From Brucella anthropi ATCC 49188 (GTDB taxonomy: Bacteria; Pseudomonadota; Alphaproteobacteria; Rhizobiales; Rhizobiaceae), in assembly GCF_000017405.1 (NCBI RefSeq), contig NC_009668.1, positions 1,514,001 to 1,578,000 of the forward strand: 64,000 nt of DNA, written 5' to 3'. The notes beneath the pieces were generated by a model. The model was not told where the DNA came from. It ran no database searches and worked only from the letters and a program-made list of their open reading frames with translations. Shown piece by piece: positions 25,487-34,269 of this stretch. A program made the translations under genes and the position numbers. Position 1 is the stretch's first letter. Every line of letters starts with the position of its first letter.

Positions 25487-26272
25487 ATGTCGATAGTGAC
25501 GATGTTGGCACAACATGCTGACGTAACAATGCAATCTATACATATGGCTGGCAGCATGATTTCCGATGCGGCCCTGCATGGCAAACATGCCGCAGACCAC
25601 GCGGGAAATGATCTTCTGCAGCTTGCACAAGCAACAACCACCGCGCCAGCCGATGCCGGCAGCGGCGGAATTACCGTTGATCAGTTCAAGGAACGCCTTC
25701 AGAACGTCCAGCAGGAAGAACAGCTGGGCTGGCTTGCTTCAATCGGCAAGCATTTCATTGGCGTCTTCCAGAAGGGCGGCGAAGTTTTTGCCGGGTTTGT
25801 AACAGGTATTATCCCGACGCTCGTCGTGCTGATGACCGCCTTCTATGCCGTAACCGAACTGGTCGGTGAAAAGCGCGTCCATGGCATTGCCCGCAGCGCC
25901 GGACGTATCGCGCTCACTCGCTATACCGTTCTGCCGGTTCTTTCGGTGTTCTTCCTGACCAACCCGATGGCCTACACATTCGGTTCGTTTCTGGACGAGA
26001 AATACAAGCCCGCCTTCTATGACGCGGCTGTCTCCTATGTTCATCCGCCACTGGGCCTCTTCCCGCATATCAATCCAGGCGAATACTTTGTCTGGGGCGG
26101 CGTGCTCGTCGCACTTCTCGAACTTGAGAAGAAGGGCGCAGTTCCAACGGGTTATCACATCAACGTCGCCATCTGGTACGCCATCGTTGGTCTCGTCGTG
26201 ATCCTCCTTAAAGGCATGCTCACAGAACGCATCACCGCCATCATGGCGCGGCGTCAAGGCATTGAGCTTTAA
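25487..26272 (+). CDS. srlA: PTS glucitol/sorbitol-type EIIC component (SrlA-like)
   Basis: Membrane channel component of a glucitol-family phosphotransferase permease, 261 residues. The SrlA core begins near residue 80 (FIGVFQKGGEVFAGFVTGI) and includes VLPVLSVFFLTNPMAY, DEKYKPAFYDAAVSYVHPP, FPHINPGEYFVWGG and a terminal RQGIEL. Compared with E. coli SrlA it has about 75 extra N-terminal residues (MSIVTMLAQHADV...) of uncertain role. The start at 25487 has a GGAGGAG site. The imported polyol is phosphorylated during entry by the EIIA/EIIB partners that follow. Confidence 0.88.
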   Translation: MSIVTMLAQHADVTMQSIHMAGSMISDAALHGKHAADHAGNDLLQLAQATTTAPADAGSGGITVDQFKERLQNVQQEEQLGWLASIGKHFIGVFQKGGEVFAGFVTGIIPTLVVLMTAFYAVTELVGEKRVHGIARSAGRIALTRYTVLPVLSVFFLTNPMAYTFGSFLDEKYKPAFYDAAVSYVHPPLGLFPHINPGEYFVWGGVLVALLELEKKGAVPTGYHINVAIWYAIVGLVVILLKGMLTERITAIMARRQGIEL

Positions 26273-26293
26273 GCGGGAATTGGGGAGGACGAC

Positions 26294-27277
26294 ATGGTAA
26301 AGACCTATAAGGCAGTTAAAATTTCCCGCGGCTCAAATGGCTGGGGCGGTCCGCTTGTCATTCAGCCGACAGAGCAACGCAACAAGGTGGTTTCGGTCAC
26401 TGGCGGCGGCATTCATCCGCTTGCACGCCGGATCGCTGAACTGACCGGAGCAGAGGCCGTTGACGGCTTCCGCTCACCACCAATCGAAAGCGAAATGGCA
26501 GTTGTGGTTGTCGATTGTGGCGGCACTGCCCGTTGCGGCGTCTATCCGCGCAAGCGCATTCCAACGGTAAACATCACACCGGTTGGACAATCCGGGCCAC
26601 TGGCACAGTTTATCACCGAGGACATTTACGTGTCAGGTGTGAAGCCGGAAGACATCGTTTCTGCTGATGGCTCGGCCACCGCTGCCCCTGCAGTTGCCGC
26701 AGTTGAAGAAGAGCCTGCTCCGGTAGAACAGCCGAGCGAAGGCGGCTTGGTCGGACTGATCAGCAGTATCGGTCGTGTCATGGGCCGTGTGGTTGGTATC
26801 TTCTTCCAGGCGGGTCGCCGCACAATCGATCAGGTTATCCGTAACGTTTTGCCATTCATGGCATTCGTGACCATGCTGATCGGTCTGATCCTCTATACAG
26901 GCATTGGCGATATTCTTGCCCAGCCGCTTGGACCCCTAGCCAATAATATTGTCGGCTTGCTCGTGCTTTCCGCCATCTGCGGCTTGCCGTTCCTGTCGCC
27001 GATTCTCGGACCAGGTGCAGTTATCGCGCAGGTCGTCGGCGTGGCGATCATAGGACCGCAGATCGCCAACGGCACCATCGCTCCGGCTATGGCCCTGCCT
27101 GCGCTCTTTGCCTACAACACGCAGGTCGGTTGTGACTTCGTGCCGGTTGGTCTGGCGCTCGGGGAAGCGAAACCCAAGACAATCGAAATTGGTGTTCCGG
27201 CAGTTCTGATCAGCCGTCAGATCATGGGGCCACTTTCGGTCCTAATCGCATGGGTTGTCAGCCTCGCAGTACTTTAA
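26294..27277 (+). CDS. srlE: PTS glucitol/sorbitol-type EIIBC component (SrlE-like)
   Basis: Phosphorylation and membrane subunit of 327 residues. The N-terminal EIIB part (1-120) carries GSNGWGGPLVIQP, VVSVTGGGIHPLARRIAELTG and the probable phospho-cysteine segment GGTARCGVYPRKR. An Ala/Glu/Pro-rich linker (~130-155) joins it to a membrane part with about five helices (NVLPFMAFVTMLIGLILYTG, GLPFLSPILGPGAVIAQVVG). It sits between srlA and srlB in the usual order. It accepts phosphate from SrlB and transfers it to the incoming sugar alcohol. Confidence 0.88.
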   Translation: MVKTYKAVKISRGSNGWGGPLVIQPTEQRNKVVSVTGGGIHPLARRIAELTGAEAVDGFRSPPIESEMAVVVVDCGGTARCGVYPRKRIPTVNITPVGQSGPLAQFITEDIYVSGVKPEDIVSADGSATAAPAVAAVEEEPAPVEQPSEGGLVGLISSIGRVMGRVVGIFFQAGRRTIDQVIRNVLPFMAFVTMLIGLILYTGIGDILAQPLGPLANNIVGLLVLSAICGLPFLSPILGPGAVIAQVVGVAIIGPQIANGTIAPAMALPALFAYNTQVGCDFVPVGLALGEAKPKTIEIGVPAVLISRQIMGPLSVLIAWVVSLAVL

Positions 27278-27395
27278 GACGTTCAGCCTGTCGCAGCAAA
27301 AGCGGCGGCAGGCAATCTCCCAAACATATGCAATAGCGATGCTCTTCGTCGATTTTCCCGAGTATCGAAGACCATACCAAGAAAGGACCGCCTCT

Positions 27396-27776
27396 ATGTC
27401 GATACATCTGAAAACGCGGATCACCGCAATCGGCCCGGAAGTTGCGGATCTCGCTGAAGGCGGCGTTCTCATTCTTTTTGCGGATGGATCGCCACCCGAA
27501 CTCGCTGAAGTTTCCGTAATGCATATCGTGGAAGAAGGACCTGAAGTGTCCGCACCTGCTGTCGGAGCCCGCATCACCATCGGCTCACTCAACGCAGAAA
27601 TCACTGCTGTCGGTGATAGCGCCTGGCAAAAAGTACGCGAAATCGGCCACGTCGTTATTTCGTTTACGGGCGCACAATCGACAGATCGTCCAGGCGAAAT
27701 TTGCGCTACTGAAATCGTCGGCGAAGAGCTTGTCGCTGCTCTCAAAGAAGGGCAGATTATCGCCATCGGCGGCTGA
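27396..27776 (+). CDS. srlB: PTS glucitol/sorbitol-type EIIA component (SrlB-like)
   Basis: Soluble phosphocarrier of 126 residues: TRITAIGPEVADLAEGGVLI, LAEVSVMHIVEEG (the His is a candidate phosphorylation site), ARITIGSLNAEITAVGDSAW and a C-terminal GEELVAALKEGQIIAIGG. It starts at 27396 with GAAAGGA upstream; the longer open frame from 27255 overlaps the end of srlE. It relays phosphate from the HPr-EI fusion encoded next to it to the EIIB domain of SrlE. Confidence 0.85.
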   Translation: MSIHLKTRITAIGPEVADLAEGGVLILFADGSPPELAEVSVMHIVEEGPEVSAPAVGARITIGSLNAEITAVGDSAWQKVREIGHVVISFTGAQSTDRPGEICATEIVGEELVAALKEGQIIAIGG

Positions 27777-27884
27777 ATCTGACCATCATTGGATTTAGAA
27801 TTGCGTGTTAAAACAGATAATTGAAACAAGTTTCGACATTCAGGATGTTGGAATGTTTCAGATGTCGCTTTGAGGCTTATATAA

Positions 27885-29858
27885 ATGGAACGCTCGACTA
27901 TCGTCCGGGTGCATGAAGGGCTGCATGCGCGCCCCGCAACCCGCTTCGTTAAACTGGCCAAAGGTTTTGAAAGTGACATCGAAATCGCCAAGGCCGGAAA
28001 AAGCGTAAGTGCCAAAAGCTCCGTCAAGCTGATGCTGCTTGGTGTGAAAGAGCTTGATGAAGTGACCGTTCGTGCCGATGGTGCCGATGCCATTGAAGCC
28101 ATCGAAGCGCTGATCGGCTATCTGGAAAACCCGCAGGCTGGCCTTGAAGAGGCTGCTGCACCCGCTGCTACCCCTCAAGCAGAAACCGCGCCGCCAGCCG
28201 CTACTCAGCCTGCGATTACGATAAAGCTGCCCACGGGTCAGATAAAAGGTATTGGTGCGAGCGAAGGCATCTCATTGGGCACTGCGTTTCCGTTTTTTCC
28301 TGAAGAAATCAAGCCGTTGGGCCGGAAGCTTGCTGCATCTGAAATAGACACCGAGATTGCCCATTTTAAGTCGGCTATCGCGACGGTACAGCAACGCATG
28401 GATGCTTCGCTCTCCAGCGGCAACCTCGCTGACGCTGACAGAGGCATCATTGCGGCATTAAAGGATATTGCTGCGGATGATAGCCTGACCGACGAAGCAC
28501 TTGGGCTCATTCGAGATGGTTTAGATGCCATTTCGGCGATGCTTGCTGCAGCTTCCACGGTTGCCGGGCAGTTTGCGGCACTCGACGATCACTATCTTAA
28601 TGCACGTGCAGATGATGTGCATGCCGTCAGTCGCCAGATCTGTCTTGCACTTCTCGGCAAGGAAGATATCAATCTGGAAGGCTTGCCGGAAGGATCGGTG
28701 CTTATTGCCGAAGACATCGGCGCCTGGGATCTGGCACGTGCACCGCTCAAGAAAATCAAAGGTGTTGTCTGCGGACATGGCGGCGCCACATCGCATGTTG
28801 CGATCATCGCCCGCACGCATGGCATTCCGGCTGTTCTTGGCCTGGGAAGTGCAATCCATGAGCTCGAGAATGCAAAGACCGTAGCAGTGGATGGAACGTT
28901 CGGCATCGTTCATTCCGATCCAGACCTGGCTATCCGCAACGAAATCGAAGCGCGTATTTCCAAAGCAATGCAGGAAAAGCAGGCGCTTGATGCTTACCGC
29001 TCGATAATTCCTCGACGCGCAGATGGAAATATTATCGAAGTTGCCGCCAATATGGGCGCACTTGAGGAGATCGACGTCGCGCTCGAAGCCGGCGCCATGG
29101 GGGTTGGTCTTTTCCGCACTGAGCTTCTCTTTATGAAGCATATTCATCTGCCGTCCGAAGATATGCAGACCGAAACCTATTCGGCGCTTCTCAAAGCATT
29201 TGCACCACATCCGGTTATTGTCCGCACCCTCGATATCGGTGGCGATAAGCCCATTGCAGGCATCGAGTTTCCCGAGGAAGAGAACCCTTTCCTTGGCTGG
29301 CGCGGCATTCGCATGTGTCTGGATCGTTTGGATGTGTTCAAGCCGCAGTTGCGCGCCTTGTTGCGCGCAGCGGTCAACGGCAACCTCAAGGTGATGCTGC
29401 CGATGGTCTCGGATGTCGAAGAAATTCGCGCAACCAAACGACTGATCGCAGAATGCATCAGCGAACTTAAAAGCGAAGGTAAAACTTTCGCCGAGTTCGA
29501 CCTTGGCGTGATGATTGAGACACCAGCGGCGGTTTTTGCGGCCCGCGAGCTTGCAAAAGAAGCGGCTTTCTTCTCCATTGGCACCAATGATCTGACGCAA
29601 TATGTGATGGCTGCGGACCGGCTCAATCCAACCGTTGCGAAGCTCAACGACGTAAGCCACCCGGCTGTCATGGCGGCAATCGAGATGACCGCAAAGGCGG
29701 GTACCGAAGCAGGCATCATGGTGGGCATGTGTGGAGAAGCCGCAGGTAAGCCGGAACTTATCGGAGAGTTTATGCGCATGGGGCTGACCGAGTTCAGCAT
29801 GAGCCCCGCTTCAATCCCCCGTGCAAAAAAGCTGATCGCAGATATGTTTGGAAACTAA
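27885..29858 (+). CDS. Fused HPr-Enzyme I phosphotransferase
   Basis: A 657-residue protein that combines both general PTS phosphocarriers. Residues 1-88 are HPr (EGLHARPATRFVKLA with His14; KSSVKLMLLGV). An Ala/Pro linker at ~90-115 leads to Enzyme I: the phospho-His segment GGATSHVAIIART near residue 300, the PEP-binding site with VGLFRTELLFM, and the C-terminal GVMIETPAAVFAA and SIGTNDLTQYVMA. It lies 108 bp after srlB and ends in a strong terminator. This makes the locus self-sufficient for PEP-driven sugar uptake, independent of the regulatory PTS(Ntr) typical of alphaproteobacteria. Confidence 0.92.
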   Translation: MERSTIVRVHEGLHARPATRFVKLAKGFESDIEIAKAGKSVSAKSSVKLMLLGVKELDEVTVRADGADAIEAIEALIGYLENPQAGLEEAAAPAATPQAETAPPAATQPAITIKLPTGQIKGIGASEGISLGTAFPFFPEEIKPLGRKLAASEIDTEIAHFKSAIATVQQRMDASLSSGNLADADRGIIAALKDIAADDSLTDEALGLIRDGLDAISAMLAAASTVAGQFAALDDHYLNARADDVHAVSRQICLALLGKEDINLEGLPEGSVLIAEDIGAWDLARAPLKKIKGVVCGHGGATSHVAIIARTHGIPAVLGLGSAIHELENAKTVAVDGTFGIVHSDPDLAIRNEIEARISKAMQEKQALDAYRSIIPRRADGNIIEVAANMGALEEIDVALEAGAMGVGLFRTELLFMKHIHLPSEDMQTETYSALLKAFAPHPVIVRTLDIGGDKPIAGIEFPEEENPFLGWRGIRMCLDRLDVFKPQLRALLRAAVNGNLKVMLPMVSDVEEIRATKRLIAECISELKSEGKTFAEFDLGVMIETPAAVFAARELAKEAAFFSIGTNDLTQYVMAADRLNPTVAKLNDVSHPAVMAAIEMTAKAGTEAGIMVGMCGEAAGKPELIGEFMRMGLTEFSMSPASIPRAKKLIADMFGN

Positions 29859-29880
29859 GCCTCATCTGCGATGCATCCAT

Positions 29881-29918
29881 AAAACAAAGCCCGGATCATC
29901 GTATCCGGGCTTTGTTTT
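29881..29918. terminator. Bidirectional rho-independent terminator
   Basis: A perfect 16-bp inverted repeat (AAAACAAAGCCCGGAT and its complement) with a 6-nt loop is flanked by A-run and T-run on opposite sides. It therefore serves both the HPr-EI gene on the plus strand and the unknown gene ending at 29917 on the minus strand. Confidence 0.88.
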
Positions 29919-30708
29919 ATGGCAGGTGTGCAATCAAGGTCTGGAACAGATTTTCGAGCTGTGGATGATCTCGATCTTCAGCGGCCTGCATCAGACGCTT
30001 ATGTCTTGCGTCCAAAGCCAGAATGGCACTCTCAAGTGGATCAATTCCTTCCAGGTCGCCAGCTTTGGCTGTCGCCAGCCCACATGCCAGGCCAACAGCA
30101 GCGAAACACATCGTTTCGAATTTACGCAAAGCCTGCGGATCACAATGACCATCCAGTGAGATAAAACGAACCGGCTTTTCCGCAAGAAGCTCGAAAAACA
30201 TGGCCGTGATGGCCTTGGCCGTTTCGGCTACTTTTTTGTCGCCCGCCTCGGCGGCAACCGCGCTCTTCAAGAGAGCTCCATGTTCGCGCATCACGTTTGC
30301 ATGCACCGTGACAAACACAGCTTCCTGAATCAGCACATTCTGCAACTGATGGCGGCGGAGCACTTCCTTCGTGAGATAGTACATATCCTTGCGGAACGCG
30401 CGCACGCCCTCGGCTCCGGCGCCGAAATAAACCGACAAGCTTCTCACATGCGGCGCACTGTTATGAACATTCGGGTTCGATGAAATCAGCGAAATGGAGA
30501 TTGTTTCAGCCGTCGTCAGTGCCTTGTCCATCATGCTCGCGGCATGTCCCAGCAGCAGTTCCGGTGACACGATTTCACCCGGACGCGAAGAGGCCTGTTC
30601 GCCCTGCAAACTTTCATGACGATTGCGGCGAATCATATATCGAACCTCACGCAGCCGGTCTTTCAGATTGACTGCAATTTCTTCCGAAAGAATGCGTAAC
30701 ATGTTCAT
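29917..30708 (-). CDS. Hypothetical helical protein in the PTS region
   Basis: I do not recognise this 263-residue protein. It is predicted to be largely alpha-helical with no signal peptide; notable stretches are RLREVRYMIRRNRHES, VSPELLLGHAASMMDKALT, SLSVYFGAGAEGVRAFRKDM and DPLESAILALDARHKRLM. The start at 30708 has an AAGGAAA site and is better than the in-frame codon at 30753. It converges with the HPr-EI gene and diverges from the SorC regulator, so it probably belongs to the same polyol region. A regulatory or scaffold role would be a guess. Confidence 0.6.
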   Translation of the reverse strand: MNMLRILSEEIAVNLKDRLREVRYMIRRNRHESLQGEQASSRPGEIVSPELLLGHAASMMDKALTTAETISISLISSNPNVHNSAPHVRSLSVYFGAGAEGVRAFRKDMYYLTKEVLRRHQLQNVLIQEAVFVTVHANVMREHGALLKSAVAAEAGDKKVAETAKAITAMFFELLAEKPVRFISLDGHCDPQALRKFETMCFAAVGLACGLATAKAGDLEGIDPLESAILALDARHKRLMQAAEDRDHPQLENLFQTLIAHLP

Positions 30709-30849
30709 TTTCCTTAACCGAAGCGCCACCGGAACAGCCTGGACAGAGCACATGAATTATTGTTTGCCTTCACGTGGAAAAGCAATAGGTTCGCTTTAAG
30801 AGTATCACTTCTATAAAGCAGTATTGCGCCAATAATTTGAGGGATTATT

Positions 30850-31869
30850 TTGAAAAAAGCTGGCAAGAAGACGCAAAAGAATCCGGAGACAGCTGACCTC
30901 ATCATTGGATCGGAAGGCGTTGCCGCCGAAAACCGCACGAGCCGGTTGAGAACGCGTGCCGCGTGGATGTATTACGTCGAACAAATGACCCAGAATGACA
31001 TCGCAGAAGCGCTTGGTGTTGGTCGTGTCACAATCGTTCGTCTTCTCGCTGATGCCCGTGCTCGCAATGAAGTAAAAATTACCATCGAAGGCAAGCTGGC
31101 AAGCTTGACCGCATTGGAAGTGGAGCTTGAAAAGACCTTTGGTCTGGAACGCGCGATTGTCGCGCCGCTCTCTTCATCCGACATTGATCCTATTCCACCG
31201 ATCAGTGCTGCCACTGGCGCCTATCTGTCGGAAAAGGTGCAGCACGGCATGACGATTGGCGTCGGCTGGGGGCGTACTCTTTCCAGCACGCTTCAACATA
31301 TTGGTGCGCGTCCGCTTAATGACCTCAAAGTCATTTCTTTGCTCGGCGGTATTGTGCAGCCACGGCGCTCGAACCCGCCGGAATTTGCATGGCAATTTGC
31401 GCAGATTTTTCAGGGCGAAGGCTATCTGATCCCAGCGCCTGCGTTGGTTGACAGCAAGGAAACCCGGATTGCGCTTATCGAGCGCTGCGGCTTGAACACT
31501 GTGCTTGATATGGCAGAGCAACTCGACATGGTGCTGCTCAGCGTCGGTGACATTCAGACAGCCAGCAGCACGTCTTATCGCGTCGGCCTGATTGACGAGG
31601 AACAGAAGCTATCGCTCATTGCAAATGGCGCTGTTGGCGACGTACTTTTCCACTTCTATGACAAGAACGGCAAGATCGTTGATGATCCCGTGCACGACCG
31701 CGTCATGTCGGCCAAAATTGAAAGTCTTCAGAAGACGCCGCAGCGTATTCTTACATCAGGCGGCAAAGAGAAGATTGCCGCTCTGCTTGGTGCAATCGAA
31801 CTTCTGAAACCCACCGTTCTCATCACCGATGAAGAAAGTGCGACACAGATGCTGAAAGACAAGGCTTAA
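30850..31869 (+). CDS. SorC/DeoR-family sugar-binding transcriptional regulator
   Basis: A 339-residue regulator. The N-terminal helix-turn-helix is at residues ~35-65 (AWMYYVEQMTQNDIAEALGV, GRVTIVRLLADARARNEV). The sugar-phosphate-binding SorC domain follows (GMTIGVGWGRTLSSTL, VISLLGGIVQPRRSNPPEF, VLLSVGDIQTASSTSYRVGL, LTSGGKEKIAALLGAI). It starts with TTG at 30850 behind GAGGGA. SorC proteins respond to phosphorylated sugars, which fits control of both PTS operons and the aco-DRL operon around it. Confidence 0.88.
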   Translation: MKKAGKKTQKNPETADLIIGSEGVAAENRTSRLRTRAAWMYYVEQMTQNDIAEALGVGRVTIVRLLADARARNEVKITIEGKLASLTALEVELEKTFGLERAIVAPLSSSDIDPIPPISAATGAYLSEKVQHGMTIGVGWGRTLSSTLQHIGARPLNDLKVISLLGGIVQPRRSNPPEFAWQFAQIFQGEGYLIPAPALVDSKETRIALIERCGLNTVLDMAEQLDMVLLSVGDIQTASSTSYRVGLIDEEQKLSLIANGAVGDVLFHFYDKNGKIVDDPVHDRVMSAKIESLQKTPQRILTSGGKEKIAALLGAIELLKPTVLITDEESATQMLKDKA

Positions 31870-31882
31870 TAAGGCTAAAAAC

Positions 31883-31915
31883 AAAAAGCACATCGTCGCA
31901 AACGATGTGCTTTTT
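31883..31915. terminator. Bidirectional terminator between sorC-type gene and acoC
   Basis: A 14-bp perfect stem (AAAAAGCACATCGT with its complement) and a 5-nt loop have an A-run on the left and a T-run on the right. It lies between two convergent genes and can end both transcripts. Confidence 0.85.
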
Positions 31916-31934
31916 AAATTGCTTTAGGCTCGTA

Positions 31935-33266
31935 TTAATTGGCAGCGGCGGCGCATTCTTTGAGAATTTGCAACACCGCAGCCCGCTCTTCGATTTGTGG
32001 CATATGTCCACAACCTGCGAAAATGTGGACGCCAACTTTCCCTGGCAAACCATGGGCCTGGGCAACGGGAATAACCCGATCTTCGGCACCGAAGATGAGC
32101 CGCACCGGCATTGCAAGCGAAGCAATGCTTGAACGAACCTCAAAAGTCTGTGTGCCATCCGCAAAAAACCGATGACCAATCGCTTCCTGCGTATCGCGCA
32201 GTTCTGCATCAGCGGCTTGAGCAACTGTTGCATTGATGAACGGCTTCGTCAGATGGCTCTCATCGGCAACGAGCAGTTTCAACCAGGGAACGATGCTGGC
32301 TTCGCTTTTCGCGCCGACGAGACCTTTTATGAACGCGCCGTTGACCTGCGGTCCCAAGCCCCCCGAAGAAATAAGCAACAGGGAACGCACATCGACAACA
32401 CCACGCGCAGCGGTGACTGTGGCGACGGCTCCGCCAAGCGAGTGACCAACCAGCAGGCACGACGTCACGCCGAAAGCAGAAAGCGTCGCTTCGACTGCCG
32501 TAGCAATATCATCGATGCTTTCAGGAACAACACGTGGCGAATTACCGTGTCCCGGAAGATCAAGCGCCAGTATCGGGTGGCCAAGCGATGCCCCGGCAAA
32601 CAAGCCACGCCATGAGTTGAGGTCTGCGGCAAAGCCGTGGATCAGCACAATCGGCAACCGATCGGCCTCGCCCTCACGCAACCAGACTGCATTGAGCTGA
32701 CCGGGCGCGGATGGTTCAGCATTTTTAATCGCAGGCGATTTAGCCGATACTGTATGCTTCGCAATGCCGGTATTGCCTTCAACGTCCTTCTTCTGCACGC
32801 GGCCCTTCGGACCTGAGCCCTGAATGGTGGCGAGATCAATGCCTGCTTCACGGGCGAGCCGCCGTGCAAGCGGCGTTGCCCGCACATCATCAGCTGAACC
32901 ATTTTTATCGTCTTGGGAGGATTTTGGTTCAACCGGGTTTGGTGCTACCGTCTCAATGATAGTTTCGACGGGCACAGCAACAATTGGCTCTTCAACGACG
33001 GGCGCTGACTTGGCACTACGTTCTTCACCTTCGTCGTAAATCCAGGCGACAGTCTGACCAACCGGGACAACAGTGCCTTCTGCGGCACTGATATCCGCAA
33101 TGATGCCTGATGCCGGAGCATCGACTTCCATCGCCGCCTTGTCAGTCTCAATTTCAAAGAGAAGCTGGCCCTTCGTGACAGTATCACCATCCTTGGCATA
33201 CCAGCGCGAAATCTGCCCCGTCTCCATATCCATATCGACCTTGGGGAGAATGACTTCCACAGCCAT
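31935..33266 (-). CDS. acoC: E2 acyltransferase of acetoin-dehydrogenase type (AcoC-like)
   Basis: A 443-residue E2 subunit. Residues 1-80 are a lipoyl domain with the lipoyl lysine in ETDKAAMEVDAP. Residues ~133-170 are an E1/E3-binding domain (ATPLARRLAREAGIDL, GSGPKGRVQKKDVE). The C-terminal half is an alpha/beta-hydrolase fold (LIHGFAADLNSW, VGHSLGGAVATV, FAGCGHMPQ), the arrangement typical of acetoin AcoC and not of pyruvate E2. It would move a two-carbon acyl unit to CoA. No dihydrolipoyl dehydrogenase (E3) is encoded nearby, so E3 must be shared. It starts 2 bp after the acoB stop. Confidence 0.85.
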   Translation of the reverse strand: MAVEVILPKVDMDMETGQISRWYAKDGDTVTKGQLLFEIETDKAAMEVDAPASGIIADISAAEGTVVPVGQTVAWIYDEGEERSAKSAPVVEEPIVAVPVETIIETVAPNPVEPKSSQDDKNGSADDVRATPLARRLAREAGIDLATIQGSGPKGRVQKKDVEGNTGIAKHTVSAKSPAIKNAEPSAPGQLNAVWLREGEADRLPIVLIHGFAADLNSWRGLFAGASLGHPILALDLPGHGNSPRVVPESIDDIATAVEATLSAFGVTSCLLVGHSLGGAVATVTAARGVVDVRSLLLISSGGLGPQVNGAFIKGLVGAKSEASIVPWLKLLVADESHLTKPFINATVAQAADAELRDTQEAIGHRFFADGTQTFEVRSSIASLAMPVRLIFGAEDRVIPVAQAHGLPGKVGVHIFAGCGHMPQIEERAAVLQILKECAAAAN

Positions 33267-33268
33267 GG

Positions 33269-34267
33269 TCAGCGCACTCCTTTAGCCAGATCACGAGCGC
33301 TTTTCAGGATGTCAGGCACCTGTGGAACGGTCGCACGTTCAAGATCAGGATTGTAAGGAATTGGAGTTTCTGCCCCGCCAAGACGCACGATTGGCGCATC
33401 GAGATAATCAAAAGCGTCACTTTCTGCGACGATTGCGGAGATTTCAGCACCGATACCAAGCGTCTTCACCGCTTCATAAACGCAGAGAAGCTTGGACGTC
33501 TTCTTGACGCTTTTAATGATGGTTTCGCGATCAATCGGGCGCACGGTGCGCAGATCGATCACTTCAACATCAATGCCTTCCTTGGCAAGTTCAGCGGCCG
33601 CATCAAGTGCTTTGTGCACCATGATTGCGGTTGCAACGATGGTCAGATCGCGCCCCTCGCGAACCACTTCCGCCTTCCCGATTGGCACGGTGTAGAAGCC
33701 TTCAGGAACCGGACCTTTGGTTTTGTAAAGCAGCTTGTGCTCGAAAATCATAACCGGATCAGGATCTTCAACGGCTGCAAGCAACATGCCCTTGGCATCA
33801 TAAGGTGTCGAGGGCTGCAAAACCTTGAGGCCCGGAACATGGCCAAGCCATGCCTCTAAGCTCTGACTGTGCTGTGCTGCGGCACCCGTTCCCGAACCTG
33901 CAGGAAAGCGCATGACCAGTGGCACAGAAACCGCACCGCCAAGCATGTAGCGGATTTTTGCTGCCTGATTGACGATCTGCTCCATAGCAAGTGCTGCAAA
34001 GTCGGAGAACTGGAATTCAAAGATCGGGCGCATGCCGGTCAGTGCTGCGCCGACAGCAACACCTGCGCCGCCCAGTTCTGAAATTGGGGTGTCCATAACC
34101 CGGTCTTCGCCGAAGCGATGCACCAGATCACCCGTCACCTGAAATGCGCCGCCATAGACGCCAATATCTTCACCCATCAGAAAAACGCGGTCGTCGCGTT
34201 CCATGGCAATTGCCATAGCTTCTTGAATGGCTTGCGAGTAGCTCAACTCACGGATTGTCGTGTCCAT
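33269..34267 (-). CDS. acoB: Thiamine-diphosphate E1 beta subunit (AcoB-like)
   Basis: A 332-residue beta subunit of an alpha2beta2 2-oxoacid/acetoin dehydrogenase E1. Typical segments are [61 protein letters not shown] and [21 protein letters not shown]. The ATG at 34267 is chosen over an upstream TTG. It overlaps or abuts acoA closely. E1 uses thiamine diphosphate to cleave the bond next to a carbonyl. The order and the AcoC partner suggest an acyloin substrate instead of pyruvate. Confidence 0.88.
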   Translation of the reverse strand: MDTTIRELSYSQAIQEAMAIAMERDDRVFLMGEDIGVYGGAFQVTGDLVHRFGEDRVMDTPISELGGAGVAVGAALTGMRPIFEFQFSDFAALAMEQIVNQAAKIRYMLGGAVSVPLVMRFPAGSGTGAAAQHSQSLEAWLGHVPGLKVLQPSTPYDAKGMLLAAVEDPDPVMIFEHKLLYKTKGPVPEGFYTVPIGKAEVVREGRDLTIVATAIMVHKALDAAAELAKEGIDVEVIDLRTVRPIDRETIIKSVKKTSKLLCVYEAVKTLGIGAEISAIVAESDAFDYLDAPIVRLGGAETPIPYNPDLERATVPQVPDILKSARDLAKGVR

Positions 34268-34269
34268 GT

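Noticed and set aside
27831..27870. GAAAC-AA-GTTTC-like dyad before HPr-EI as another SorC site
   Set aside because: It does not share the ACAAATGTTCT core, so I do not count it as part of the regulon.
28521..29660. Long minus-strand frame of 379 codons
   Set aside because: It is antisense to the HPr-EI gene, which has clear motifs throughout; the minus-strand product has no recognisable features and a Cys/His-rich composition typical of antisense translation.
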